Shown piece by piece: positions 27,603 to 36,259 of a stretch of 64,000 bases of DNA. Within the stretch, counting starts at the first letter, position 1. The number at the start of each line of letters is the position of its first letter. The stretch is from DASWJZ01 sp963739005 (GTDB lineage: Bacteria; Pseudomonadota; Alphaproteobacteria; Rhizobiales; Afifellaceae), in the NCBI GenBank assembly GCA_963739005.1, contig CAVTYQ010000005.1:1-64000 (forward strand). Direction: 5' to 3'. The position numbers and the translations under genes were made by a program. Below the pieces are notes generated by a model. The model searched no databases and was not told the DNA's origin. It was given only the letters and a program-made list of their open reading frames with translations.

Positions 27603-27803
27603 TTGTTCCTGCGCCAGATTTCGGCGGCTCGCCGGCTGATCGAAGAATGGAGGATCGATTACAACGGCGGCCGACCGCACACGAGCCTCGGTGGCCTCAC
27701 CCCAAACGAGTCGCAACCCGGTCCAAGGTCGGGGGCATGCTCACATCGAGAACAGAGTCCAGTTATGAACGGGGGCAAATTGGGGGCAACGTCACCTGCG
27801 ACC
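27603..27803 (+). pseudogene. right-end remnant of an IS3-family element
   Basis: ARRLIEEWRIDYNGGRPHTS, then LGGLTPNE, is the C-terminal signature of IS3 OrfB transposases; another frame gives the family-typical end HIENRVQL. The sequence closes with GGGGGCAACGTCA near 27791-27803, like an IS3 terminal repeat. The left part of the element is missing. It is unrelated at base level to the intact IS3 element at 6022-7238. Confidence 0.75.
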
Positions 27804-27821
27804 GCCACCCGGCACGGATCA

Positions 27822-27923
27822 ATGTTGAGGACAATAATCGCCGAGATCACGGTCAGCGCTCCTGGTGACGCGATAAAGGAGCTTATCGGAGCTTGGGCCT
27901 ATCGTTGGCGCGGCTGGGCTTGA
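27822..27923 (+). CDS. microprotein ending AIKELIGAWAYRWRGWA
   Basis: 33 codons from ATG 27822: MLRTIIAEITVSAPG, then DAIKELIGAWAYRWRGWA. The last 17 codons align with the copy at 32178-32288 with seven differences at synonymous third positions (Ala, Ile, Glu, Gly, Tyr, Arg, Gly codons) and only conservative replacements (V/L, G/A, V/A). That pattern indicates a selected protein sequence. The Trp/Arg-rich amphipathic end could bind membrane or nucleic acid. It directly follows the IS3 remnant. No strong ribosome site is seen. Confidence 0.45.
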   Translation: MLRTIIAEITVSAPGDAIKELIGAWAYRWRGWA

Positions 27924-28157
27924 TCGCGCCGGCCCATACTCCTGCGCGTGCCCTCCGGCGCGAGATTTGCTTCGCCGGCGACCATCAGCCGGGGCCGCGT
28001 ATCACTCCGTGGCAAGCAGATGCCCTACAATGAAGGGAAGCGGATCTTTTAGAACGACGTGGTTGCATTGTTGTCCCCTACGTGGCTCGGCCTGAACAGA
28101 GGCATGGGGCGGCGATGCGTCTCTCAGCCAACGCAGGTCCTGGTCGGGTGGTTCGGG

Positions 28158-28844
28158 TCAGGTGAGGGTCTTGCGGCGCTCAATCTCGGCCTCGGTCGGT
28201 GTCTCGAACTCGAAGGAGCCCGTGGGGATGTCGCCGGCGCGTCCGTAGGTCGCGATGACGACACCGCTCGGTGAGACAGTCGAATTCGTGAATCGGAATG
28301 CTGCGGGAATGGCGCCCGAACCGAAGAGCTTCTTCCCCTGACCGAGGACCAATGGGAACGTGAGGAGGCGTATCTCATCAACGAGGTCCGCGGCGAGAAG
28401 TATCTGGAGGAGCTCCGTGCTGCCTGTGTGAGAAGAGCGGAGCCGTCGCCCTTCTTGAGATCGCGGACCGTTGCCGCGACGTCGCTGCCAAGTCCTTGGC
28501 TGTTTTGCCAGGAAAGCAATTCCGGACGATGTGTCGCGACATATTTGGTGATCCGATTGAAGGTCTTTGCGATGTCCGCGTTGAGCTGGTCGAAGTCGCT
28601 GTCTTGCGGATCGGTTTCCACGTACGGCCAGTGCGCGGCGAAGATGTCGTAGGTCTTGCGGCCGAGGAGGAGATTGAAGGGCTGAGAGAAAGTGTGGTTC
28701 ATGGCGGTGGTGAGGGCATCGTCCCAATAGGTCGTAACCCAGCCGCCATGATTGGAAGCCGCCGGTTGGGTCCTCGTCTGGCCCGCCTGGGGCTTGCATG
28801 ACGCCGTCGAGGCTGGTGAAGGCTCCTACGATCAGCTTTCGCAT
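28158..28844 (-). pseudogene. dihydrofolate reductase-like (RibD C-terminal family) protein, two frameshifts
   Basis: From ATG 28844 (GAGGAAG 7 bases upstream; ATG 28850 also in frame): MRKLIVGAFTSLDGVMQAPG, then after a shift near 28720 the segment FNLLLGRKTYDIFAAHWPY with TKYVATHR, then after a second shift near 28430 LLAADLVDEIRLLTFPLVLG and GKKLFGSGAIPAAFR. These are the successive blocks of the YyaP/YwjB-type reductase family. The gene would be about 225 residues. Divergent from the TetR remnant, it may once have been its target. Confidence 0.8.
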
Positions 28845-29078
28845 GGTCATCTTCCTCAAGTATCGGCTTCTTGCGGGCCTGCCATCTCCTCGACGAGCAG
28901 CATCGGCCTGAATAGACAAGGAGGAGACATCTTCGAAAACTGGGCTCTGGACGCTTCCTTTTAAAGCGTGCCTGTGGCGAAAGCGGGAAAACCGCGCCGC
29001 CGGCTGAGCTCTTCCGGTCCTAGTCGCGGCCAACTCTCTAGCGATCAAGACAATCGCAGCGACGACGTCGGAGGCGCG

Positions 29079-29107
29079 TTGACAACATACCACCTAGTGG
29101 GTATGTA
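29079..29107 (+). promoter_or_regulatory. promoter with overlapping TetR-type operator
   Basis: TTGACA (29079-29084), 17 bases, TATGTA (29102-29107) makes a strong sigma-70 promoter. The imperfect palindrome CATACCACCTAGTGGGTATG (29086-29105) fills the spacer, and another half-site CTAGTCGGTATG lies at 29115-29126. This is the usual autoregulatory layout of TetR genes. It is well preserved although the gene it controls is broken. Confidence 0.7.
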
Positions 29108-29123
29108 AAACAGACTAGTCGGT

Positions 29124-29771
29124 ATGGCGATGCAGCGTCAACACGAATAGAAGACGAAGCTCCTGGACGCGATGCTCAAGGTCGTGCGCACCAAGGGCTA
29201 CACGGCGACGCGGATCGACGACATCTGCGCCGAGGCCGGACTGACCAAAGGCAGCTTCTTCCATCATTTCAAGAGCAAGGAGGACTTGGCGCTGGCGGCC
29301 GTTGCACATTGGGATGCGAGCACGTCAGGCCTGTTTGCGGCGGCTGGCTATCATAAGGCTGCCGATCCGCTCGACCGGCTCCTTGCCTACGTCGACTTCC
29401 GCAAGACCATCCTCACGGGCGATCTGTCTGACTTCACCTGCTTGGTGGGAACCATCGTCCAGGAAGCCTACAGCAAGCATCTAGAAATGAGAGCTGCTAG
29501 AGAAAGGAGTATCAAAGGACATGAGAAAACGCTTGAAGCGGACATCAGCGCAGAGATGCGGAAGTATGGAGTGAGTGGCAAGTGGACGCAGAAGAGCCTA
29601 GCGCTGCATACGCAAGCGTAATACAGGGCAGTTTCATCCTCGCGAAGGCATCCGGAAGCGCCAGCGTCGCGGCCGAGAGCCTCGACATTGCGCCGCTACA
29701 TCGAACTTCTCTATCAAACAGCGGCACACAACACGGAGGAAACCTCAAGAGCACGGAAAACACATTTCTAG
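29124..29771 (+). pseudogene. TetR-family regulator, nonsense and frameshift mutations
   Basis: ATG 29124 gives MAMQRQHE, then a TAG (29148-29150), then KTKLLDAMLKVVRTKGYTAT and DICAEAGLTKGSFFHHFKSK, an excellent TetR helix-turn-helix. Ligand-domain sequence runs to TQA at 29621, moves to another frame (VIQGSFILAKASGSASVAAE) and to a third (RYIELLYQTAAHNTEET), stopping at 29771. Restart at Met 29172 would lose the first helix. At least one stop and two indels, none in long homopolymers, indicate true decay. Confidence 0.85.
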
Positions 29772-29803
29772 CGGTCTTTCTAGGCAGAGAGAGGAGAGAG
29801 AGA

Positions 29804-30112
29804 ATGACCGCATGGAACGCTCTTACTGAAGAGGAGCGAGACGAGAAGGCGCAAGAGGGGATAGCGGCATGGAAGGAGTGGGAAGCAAAGCATGAGGCGG
29901 CGATAGCGAACATGGGCGGACCGCTGGGCAAGACGAAGAAGATCACTCAGAACGGCATCGCGGACATAAGCAATGAGATGGGTGCCTTCACGGTGGTTCG
30001 CGCGGAGTAACATGAAGCGGCTGCGAAGCTGTTCGAAAACGACGCGCACTTCACAATCTTTCGCGGCGAGGGCGTGGAGGTGATGCCGGTATTGCGGATA
30101 GCGGGCGACTGA
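29804..30112 (+). pseudogene. YCII-related protein, in-frame stop
   Basis: ATG 29804 follows GAGGAGAGAG. The frame reads MTAWNALTEEERDEKAQEGI, AAIANMGGPLGKTKKITQNG and MGAFTVVRAE, then TAA (30008-30010), and continues in frame with HEAAAKLFENDAHFTIFRGE and GVEVMPVLRIAGD to TGA at 30110-30112. The part beyond the stop completes the YCII-like fold, so the stop is internal. It lies between the TetR and GST remnants, and all three were probably one detoxification or stress cluster. Confidence 0.75.
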
Positions 30113-30201
30113 TAGGCGGCGACGAGGAAGAACGGCGTGGGGCTGGCGCTGTCGCTGCTCGGCTCTAACGCCAAAAGACGCCGCCAGAAAGGAGGAACGC
30201 C

Positions 30202-30792
30202 ATGCAGCTCTACTGGATAGGGCGCAGGCTCCGCGCGCGTTCTGGCGCTCGTGAAGCATCTCGGACTGGAAGCTCAGTTCATTGAGCTCGACATGATGGC
30301 CGGCGAGCTCCGGTGCGAATACGCTGCACTGATACTGAAGGCGCTACGCTTGTCGATGGAGATTGCGTCTTGTGGGAGTAGTCGGCGATTATGGCGCATC
30401 TCTGCATCAAGGCGGGCTCGGATATGTGGCCGCTGGAGAATGCGGCAGAGCAGGTCGAGGTGCTGCGCTGGCTTTCGTGGAACGACTGCCACTGGGCGCA
30501 GGTGTAGGGCCGTACTACTTCGAGCACGTCGTGAAGTCGACCTTTAAGGCCGGCCCCTGACCGAGCAGTCCTTAAGGAACGGGGCGACGACCTCAAGCGC
30601 TACGCCAATGTGCTCGACGAGCACCTCGAAGGTCGACTACGTCGCCTGCGGAAGGCTTACAATCGCGATTCCAACTGGCGTCAATGTCGACTTATTGGCG
30701 GCGATCGGAGATGCCGCTTGGCGAGTTACCGAACGTCGTCGGCTGGATCGAACGCCTGATGCGTATTCGCGCCGGGCAGATCATGGCCCACT
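30202..30792 (+). pseudogene. glutathione S-transferase, multiply disrupted
   Basis: ATG 30202 follows AAAGGAGG and begins MQLYWIG. Blocks in different frames reconstruct a GST: VKHLGLEAQFIELDMMAGE, LVDGDCVLWE (stop) SAIMAHLC, WPLENAAEQVEVLRWLSWND, VGPYYFEHVVKSTFKAGP, DRAVLKERGDDLKRYANVLD, and LPNVVGWIERLMRI. The thioredoxin-like and helical domains are both recognisable, but several stops and indels separate them. The gene is certainly non-functional. Confidence 0.85.
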
Positions 30793-30880
30793 GCCAGCTC
30801 GGTTGCAGTGAGGCGCCCCAGGCCGATGGGGTCGGATCGAGCCGGCTAGAAGGATCGAAACAGCGACGAGATGACGGACG

Positions 30881-30979
30881 CTACTTAACGAGCAGTGTCG
30901 TCGCGAGAAGAGAAATTGCGAGCGCAATCGTTGCGCCACCCGTGGTCGTTGCGAAAATCGAAAACAGCGCGCGCTTTGG
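30881..30979 (-). pseudogene. C-terminal remnant of the tail-anchored protein family
   Basis: The minus strand reads SIFATTTGGATIALAISLLA, then TTLLVK and a stop at 30881-30883. It matches the hydrophobic C-termini of the intact copies at 32704-33183 and 37658-38197 (ATAS.GAT.ALAVALLAVVLL.K). Upstream the frame is closed by a TGA and no repeat region is left, so this is a third, decayed copy. Confidence 0.7.
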
Positions 30980-31292
30980 CGGTCTGCCGCCGGTTCAGCG
31001 CCACATTCGTGAAACCTTCGAATGCGCAGCTTGCTCCCGGCCGTGGAACCGAACGAGCAGCTCCTTCGTGGAATCGCGCAGAGCTCGCGAAGAACTATGC
31101 AATCGGTTGCAATAGAAGGAACGGCGCCACCGAGTAGTGCGAGGCTGATCGGAATGCATCTTGAAGTATAAATAAAGATAGCTCCGAAGTTAATTTGCAT
31201 CCACAAGGTGAAAATATGGACGCGAAGTCGGAATTTCGTTGGTGAACACGACAATAGTGTAATCTCAGCGATCAGACCTCAGGGGGCGCGCG

Positions 31293-31950
31293 ATGCGGGC
31301 GATCATGAGGCGCTTGTTCGAAATTGCGGCCTTGGCGCTCGCCGCAGCGTCCGTGCAGTCCGCCTACGCTCAGAGTTGGAATTTTATCTCAGCCTCTTCG
31401 GCGGCGGGAGCTTCGCGGATGACGCGAACCTCGACGTAACCGTCCCCGGGCCTTTTTCCTTTCAGGTCAGATAGAGTTCGATCCCGGCTGGCTAGCTGGC
31501 GTCTCCGCTGGCGCCAATTGGAAATGGGTAGGCATAGAAGGCGAATGCACGTTCATCAAAATGGATTCGACCAAGAGACGCTGATGGGTGTCGGAAGCAT
31601 CGGTTTGATGGTGAGATGCGGACCTACGCTCTCATGGCAAATGGATATTTCGTATCGACACAGGAGCCGCGCTTACACCTCTCTCGGCGCGGCGTGGGAG
31701 AGGCGGTATAGATGTGAGCGCACTATAGACGGAAGCATGGATTGGTTCGCGCGAAGACGTGCAGTTTGATATGAGGGGATCGCGGGGATTTGGCACAAGG
31801 TAGGGGCAAGAAACAGTGTCGGATTTGAATATCGCGTTTTCGCCACAACGACGCGGAGTTTCACCGACGATCCGAGTGGTGGCGGGAGCGTGACTGCCAA
31901 GATCGAAAATCAAAGCCAAAACTTTCTTTTGAAACTGACGCACAGCTTTC
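31293..31950 (+). pseudogene. outer-membrane beta-barrel protein, multiply frameshifted
   Basis: ATG 31293 starts a signal peptide (MRRLFEIAALALAAASVQSA, then YAQ). Barrel-like strands then appear in changing frames: LEFYLSLFGGGSFADDANLD, IEFDPGWLAGVSAGANWKWV, GEMRTYALMANGYF, SVGFEYRVFATTTRSFTDDP and VTAKIENQSQNFLLKLTHSF, the last with the closing aromatic residue of an outer-membrane barrel. At least four indels or stops. It resembles the porin-like small barrels of rhizobia. Confidence 0.75.
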
Positions 31951-32027
31951 CCAGGGAAAGACGAGGACCACGGAATTTTGTGGAAGTGCCCTTCCGCTGG
32001 CGCGGACGAGCGTACTCGTCGTCAGCT

Positions 32028-32230
32028 GCTGTTGGGGTGTTTTTTGTCTGAGCATTGTCGCGAGTTTCGGAGGGGGTATCGCGACCCAAATCCCGAATAG
32101 ATCGGCAACCCTGCCGAGGAACGCCGCGTCTCGGCCAACGATCGGAGAGCATCGCAAGACACTGATCAGGTCCGCCTGTGGCAGCGAAGCCAAGCGACAG
32201 GGAGAAGGATTCCGCCACCCGAATACGCCG
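32028..32230 (-). pseudogene. VanZ-like remnant
   Basis: The minus strand reads SLSLGFAATGG in one frame and then LISVLRCSPIVGRDAAFLGR with VADLFGIWVAI in another. This aligns with ALALAAIGGLIEVLQGSSFVGRD...IADLAGIAI of the intact VanZ-like gene at 36260-36643. The N-terminal half is missing, cut off where the YRWRGWA copy begins on the other strand. Confidence 0.7.
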
Positions 32231-32288
32231 AGTAGCAATCAAGGAAGTCATCGGCGGCTGGGTTTACCGCTGGCGCGGATGGGCTTAG
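32178..32288 (+). CDS. microprotein ending AIKEVIGGWVYRWRGWA
   Basis: 36 codons from a GTG at 32178 (an in-frame TGA lies just upstream, no ATG is available): VAAKPSDREKDSATRIRRV, then AIKEVIGGWVYRWRGWA. The last 17 residues match the 27822-27923 copy with mostly synonymous changes. The 5' half is antisense to the VanZ remnant, so the real N-terminus may have been replaced. The stop is followed by the non-coding element at 32289-32457. Confidence 0.4.
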   Translation: MAAKPSDREKDSATRIRRVAIKEVIGGWVYRWRGWA

Positions 32289-32457
32289 TCCGTTTCGCCC
32301 GAGCGAAGCGACGTCAACCTTAACGCTGGCGCCAGTGTCGTCCCCACAAACTGGTTGTGGTATGGGTGCTTACCACCAAGACGACCACCAGGCTCCCCCG
32401 GCAAAGGGCTGTCTTGGTTAGAGGCGGCGGACCTTCGGGATCGTCGCCTTCTTTTTT
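32289..32457 (+). ncRNA. candidate small RNA with intrinsic terminator (copy A)
   Basis: About 150 bases are conserved between here and 37463-37622, in a place with no shared open frame: GACGTCAACCTTAA, a TGGTTGTGGTAT block, a CCAGGCT block, a GTCTTGG block, then a terminator. Gaps between the copies are not multiples of three. Local hairpins can be drawn (CCACAA.CTGGTTGTGG). It lies between the YRWRGWA microprotein and the convergent tail-anchored gene. It could be an independent small RNA or a long 3' UTR of the microprotein. I do not recognise a known RNA family. Confidence 0.45.
32423..32457 (+). terminator. intrinsic terminator, UUCG-capped (copy A)
   Basis: Stem GGCGGCGGACC, loop TTCG, GGATCGTCGCC, then TTCTTTTTT. 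Eleven positions, one A-A mismatch which is T-A in copy B, so the stem is conserved. It is oriented for plus-strand transcription. Confidence 0.8.
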
Positions 32458-32703
32458 AATAGTCAGTGCGCGAAGAGACCTGCCTTAGACGCGATGCCCA
32501 ACTTAGCTTGCCTTTGGACAACCAAAAGGCCATCGGCGCGGCGCGGGCCGTGAGGGGCTCCGGCGATAACGATGCGTGATGGAGGAATTGAGCGAGAGCT
32601 TGGGTTAGAACTTTGACCGGCGCCGCTTGCAAGGCCGATCATGCTCTGTCCCAGTCGCGCTGATTTTCAAACCGTCGAAGAGCTGCGCTTCGCGGACGGC
32701 CCT

Positions 32704-33183
32704 TCACTTCGCTAGCAGCACCACAGCGAGAAGAGCGACGGCGAGCGCAACGGTTGCGCCGGAAGAGGCGGTCGCGATCACGAGCGCGGTCGTTGCGGTC
32801 TTGTTTGCTGCCCGAGCGAGATCGGTGTAAATCCGTGCTTCGGTGATCGCCGCGCGGGCGGCTTTGGCTGCCAGGCGTGCAGCGTTCGTTGCTGCGCGAG
32901 CCGCTTCTGTCGCTGAACGAGCGATTTCGACGTGTTCTGGATGCGGGTCTGCGGTAGGCGGGGCTTCGATGCGCCGTTCTCCAACCCGTCGTTCCGAGGA
33001 GCGACGCTCGGGCCGCTGAGCAGGCGCGTGCTCGGCGTCAATGTCGCCCTCTTCGAGAAACCTCAGCCTAGATACGGCGACGTCTGCTCTTTCACCGGTC
33101 GAGCTTCTTGCCGCTCGTTCAAGCTTCGCGATGCTTCCTTCAAGCTGAGCGGCCCATCTTTCGTCGACTGGCGTTTCGGTCAT
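32704..33183 (-). CDS. tail-anchored protein with helical N-terminus (copy A)
   Basis: 159 residues from ATG 33183. Residues 1-50 are helical (WAAQLEGSIAKLERAARSST, VSRLRFLEEGDID); an Arg/Glu/Pro segment follows (RPERRSSERRVGERRIE); then an Ala-rich amphipathic helix (ATEAARAATNAARLAAKAAR, ITEARIYTDLARAANKT); and a C-terminal membrane helix (ALVIATASSGATVALAVALLAVVLLAK). Because the helix is at the very end, the body should stay in the cytoplasm. Same architecture as 37658-38197, with a shorter ERR repeat. No known family or function. Confidence 0.65.
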   Translation of the reverse strand: MTETPVDERWAAQLEGSIAKLERAARSSTGERADVAVSRLRFLEEGDIDAEHAPAQRPERRSSERRVGERRIEAPPTADPHPEHVEIARSATEAARAATNAARLAAKAARAAITEARIYTDLARAANKTATTALVIATASSGATVALAVALLAVVLLAK

Positions 33184-33257
33184 TTTAGGCTTCCCCGCCA
33201 ATGGCCACGCGCGTCCGACTCCGCGATTCCCTAGACCATACCGTGGTCTCCCAGTCT

Positions 33258-33286
33258 TCAATCATCCTGACAGCTCGGCGCGTCAA
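33258..33286 (-). promoter_or_regulatory. conserved promoter-like element before the tail-anchored gene (copy A)
   Basis: TTGACG, 17 bases, GATTGA on the minus strand, ending 75 bases before the start codon. The other copy has TTGACC, 17 bases, GATTGA at the same distance. Conservation of both boxes and spacing between diverged paralogues supports a promoter; the -10 box is weak by sigma-70 standards. Confidence 0.45.
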
Positions 33287-33678
33287 CTCGCACCTTACCC
33301 AGCCACAGCCCGTTTTCAACCGGAGGAGAGGCCCCGATAGAGAGCTCGGCGCGCCACGACTTGCCGCGCAGGCACGGTGGTTGAAGCACGTCACGCGCGT
33401 TTGCATCCGAAGCCTGGGCCTCAGGGCTAATGGGAGGCAATCCGCAGGTGCTGACGAAGCGATTGGTCGACCCCTTTGTCTTCGATCGTCTCTAAGGTTG
33501 CCACGACCACAGTTTAGGCCTCAGGAGAGATAATTCCGGGCGCGCGATGCGATCACTTATTACTTGACACGCGCTGCGCCACTTTCGCCGACAACTCCGA
33601 CGGGGTGTAGACTTGGACGTACTGATTCGTTTTCAGGTCTCGTGAGCAGAAAGGACGCTTGCTTGAGGAGAGGCGACG
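33287..33678. other. intergenic, no supported gene
   Basis: Homology to the region upstream of the second tail-anchored gene fades after about 33350. Short open frames here are Arg/Ser-rich and look like chance. The last 60 bases are the leader of the DUF2934 gene. Confidence 0.5.
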
Positions 33679-33966
33679 ATGAAAGCGGTCCACCATGATC
33701 TAATTCAACAGCGGGCCTACGAAATCTGGGAAGCAACCGGACGCCCGCAGGGACAAGACAAGGAGCACTGGGCGCAAGCTGAACGAGAGCTCCTTGACGC
33801 TGCCCCGCACATAGCGGGTAACGCTGCAGTCAAATTCGCATCGGATATCCCGACCGAGGAAGCACCTTCGCTGTCTGTGCAACAGGAAACTTCGGTAGCC
33901 GAGGCGCCGGGTGACACGGCCTCTCGTCGACAGCGGGCGCAAGAGGCGGCCCCAAAAGCCCAATAG
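33679..33966 (+). CDS. DUF2934 family protein
   Basis: 95 residues. The N-terminus LIQQRAYEIWEATGRPQGQD, then KEHWAQAERELL, is the DUF2934 motif (RAYEIWE..GRP.G.D..HW..AE), found in many small rhizobial proteins. The remaining 55 residues are polar and unstructured. Start ATG 33679 is preceded by GAGGAGAGG. Function unknown; members are often linked to stress conditions. Confidence 0.8.
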   Translation: MKAVHHDLIQQRAYEIWEATGRPQGQDKEHWAQAERELLDAAPHIAGNAAVKFASDIPTEEAPSLSVQQETSVAEAPGDTASRRQRAQEAAPKAQ

Positions 33967-33983
33967 CGAGTAACGACCGCCGA

Positions 33984-34208
33984 TCAGTGCATAGTCGGGC
34001 GTGCGAGCCTTAGGGCGTTGCCGCTCGCGGCGGCGGCCCGGTTCGTGGAATCAATTTGGCCTGCTTCGTCGGGGGTGGGGTATCCTCGGAGTTCGCAAAG
34101 CGGACAGCACATTTCCCTGGGCGAAAACGGATGGCTACGGTCGGCTGTAGAATATAGCCACGCCTCAAAGGTATGACCGTTGTCGCAGCGAAGGACGTAT
34201 CGGATCAT
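33984..34208 (-). CDS. DUF1178-like protein, short form
   Basis: 74 residues from ATG 34208 (AGGAGAAG upstream). MIRYVLRCDNGHTFEAWLYS is the DUF1178 start, with CCPLC further on as the second half of a possible zinc site (the family normally has C..C pairs). At 74 residues it is about half the family length, and the tail is unlike it, so it may be truncated. Convergent with the DUF2934 gene. Confidence 0.6.
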   Translation of the reverse strand: MIRYVLRCDNGHTFEAWLYSTADRSHPFSPREMCCPLCELRGYPTPDEAGQIDSTNRAAAASGNALRLARPTMH

Positions 34209-34712
34209 CTCCGACTTCTCCTGCCGGCGGCTCAAAGCCGCAGTGGAAACAGCCGACCACTGTGCAGGACGACCGTTACGAATCGGAAAACTGCCCGCGC
34301 TTCCCGGCCGGACTGTTGTCGACTGCCGTTAACCATTCCTTCACGATGAGCTGGCGCCGCGGAGAGAATTGCGTAAGGTTAACAGCACAGTTGGCCGACA
34401 AAGTTCATCTTAGTTGACAGGAGGCAGCAAGGACCTATCCCGTACCCCGGCGTTGAAACAAACAAAGGGCAAGGGAGTCGTCCTGCAAAAGAAACGCTGA
34501 GCCCCGGCGCGACGGCGACCGGGGCATCGCGTTATTTGAATTCTCCCCAAATTTCAGCTGCGCCTCCAGCAACGAAACGGCGCGATATCAGCCAGAAATC
34601 CTCTTTGAGATCAGGGCCATGAGGCTCAAAAGGGGCGCCTGCAAGGACACAATTGTGACAAATCCCGCTGCGCAAGATTAGGCGCGGGGGGTGTTTCGGC
34701 CTGGAGAGTTCG
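34209..34712. other. intergenic with a GC hairpin, no supported gene
   Basis: No protein-like frame is seen. An inverted repeat GCCCCGG / CCGGGGC at about 34502-34526 could fold into a hairpin but has no T run. A TTGACA at about 34414 could belong to a promoter reading rightward, without a good -10. Confidence 0.4.
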
Positions 34713-35027
34713 ATGTCGGCCCAACTACGCGTAGCGTCTGTTCGACCAGAATTGCAGTATGGACCGGACGATCACTTTCTTCCTGAAATTGCGCAAATCC
34801 TGGAGCGTCTCCAGTCGCTTTGTGAGTGGCGCGGACAATCTTTCTTGGCGTCGCTTCTCGACATCGCCCGAGGGGAAGCTGAGGACGCCATGAAGACTTG
34901 TTCCGGGTCCTCGCGAGCTCAACGAAAAAAGGCGAGGCCGCACAAAGTCACCGCACAGGGTGATGATGAAGGCGTTGTCCGGATGGCCGAGATGTTGGCG
35001 TGTCGCGAAAAACAGGCGCGTGCTTGA
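34713..35027 (+). CDS. small hypothetical protein
   Basis: 104 residues starting at ATG 34713 with GGAGAG 5 bases upstream. The middle (FLPEIAQILERLQSLCEWRG, QSFLASLLDIARGEAEDAMK) resembles small helical rhizobial proteins of the type 'L..LL.IA..EA...', including the product of 44959-45156. The Lys/Arg-rich tail is unassigned. No domain name is known. Confidence 0.5.
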   Translation: MSAQLRVASVRPELQYGPDDHFLPEIAQILERLQSLCEWRGQSFLASLLDIARGEAEDAMKTCSGSSRAQRKKARPHKVTAQGDDEGVVRMAEMLACREKQARA

Positions 35028-35204
35028 AGGTCGGCGGCGCGCGCTCTCCGAACTTTGAAGGAGAGGTCGGGAGGGTATATTTGGGGCGGGGCGCTCGCGC
35101 CCACATTCTCGGCGGCAAAGCGACAGCGCGCCGGCCATAGGCCGACGCGCTTGGCAAGTCGCGAGGAAGAGAGATTGGGTCGGGCGCGAATGCCCGTCCG
35201 ACGC

Positions 35205-35369
35205 TTACTGCAGTTGGGTTGCGATTGTGTTGAACTTGGCGCTCAGCTCCGTGCCGATGGTGGCAAGGACGCCGATGATGACGACCGAGATAAGCGCCGC
35301 GATCAGACCGTATTCGATGGCCGTCGCGCCGCTCTCGTTGCGAGCGAACGAAGCAACAAGCTTCTTCAT
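35205..35369 (-). CDS. Flp/Fap-type pilin
   Basis: 54 residues, starting at ATG 35369 (GGAGTCCTCC upstream; the in-frame ATG at 35396 is further from any ribosome site). MKKLVASFARNESGATAIEYGL has the Flp pilin cleavage motif G-ATAIEYGLIAALI with the conserved Glu and Tyr, followed by the hydrophobic helix SVVIIGVLATIGTEL. This is a type IVb tight-adherence pilin. No tad or cpa assembly genes lie nearby, so assembly must depend on genes elsewhere. Confidence 0.88.
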   Translation of the reverse strand: MKKLVASFARNESGATAIEYGLIAALISVVIIGVLATIGTELSAKFNTIATQLQ

Positions 35370-36259
35370 GGAGGACTCCATTGGTTGCTCACGCAAAGGT
35401 GGCGCGAGGAAGCCGGCGTTCTATCGATAGCGCGTAAGTTTCAAGTAAAATTCTAGAGTAAATAGAAGCTCAACTTGGCGATGTTGTCAGCGCCGTGTTC
35501 GCCTCGAATGGGGGTGGTAGTCTGGCGCTTTGAGCGGTTTACAGGCGCAACCTCAGTCACAACCGCGGCCATTAAGGAATGATTAACCATCCTCGGGGGA
35601 CTTTGCGATCGAAGGCGCCCGGAAGCGGAACCTGTGGCCATGCCCCGCCCGACAAATGCGTTGCAGCGTTCCTTCTTTGGCAATAGCTGCGAAGCCGCAA
35701 AACAAGCGGCTTCGCTGTGGCTCAGCGATTTCAATTACCACGGCCCGATCGCCCGTCATTCTATCCGCGTGCGAAGAGTCGATAGTCTATTTATCGCGAG
35801 GCTCACCTATTCAGAGGCAAGCACTGCAATCGAGCCGCACGAGCCTTTGGCGGAAGAAACACCTATCCAGCTCAACAAGAGTAGACGCGAAGCGATGCCG
35901 TCGGCGCTTACGCGCTGCCGCAGGACTATGTCTCGGTTTGGTCTGAAATGCCGCGAGGTGTTCGATGGGCTGAGGCTTCGGCTGAAGCCGGATCCTGCGC
36001 GTCGCCGAGGGGCAAGGTCCCTGCTTCGCTTCAGGTGCCGTCACGCGGTGGATGGGCTCCCTCGTAGGCGGAAGCCTGTTTCTGCTGCCAGCCGGTTACG
36101 ACCCCAAGAAGATTGCGGCGACCTCGTTAAGGGCATCTTTGATTTCAACGCAGTTCTTCTGGCGCCGCTTGGGGCTGGAAACGATGGCGGTTTCCGCAGC
36201 CAGCAGCGTTAGCCACTCCGGTTCCGCCATAGCCGATGCGCGTTGCTTCGCCGCGAGCC
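35370..36259. other. no clearly supported gene
   Basis: Several overlapping frames are open. The plus frame 35634-36212 is Arg-rich in its second half and looks like chance. The minus frame 36096-36314 (MDETKNIGGEAAERVGKMRL...AAETAIVSS) starts inside the VanZ-like gene and could be a short coupled protein, but there is no supporting homology. I see no RNA gene. Confidence 0.35.

Noticed and set aside
32289..32457. Known riboswitch (SAM-II, cobalamin or similar)
   Set aside because: No class-specific core motifs; it does not precede a metabolic gene but ends in a terminator facing a convergent gene.
35634..36212. 192-codon plus-strand protein
   Set aside because: Second half is Arg-rich with no domain; another frame looks as plausible over part of it, so no gene was called.
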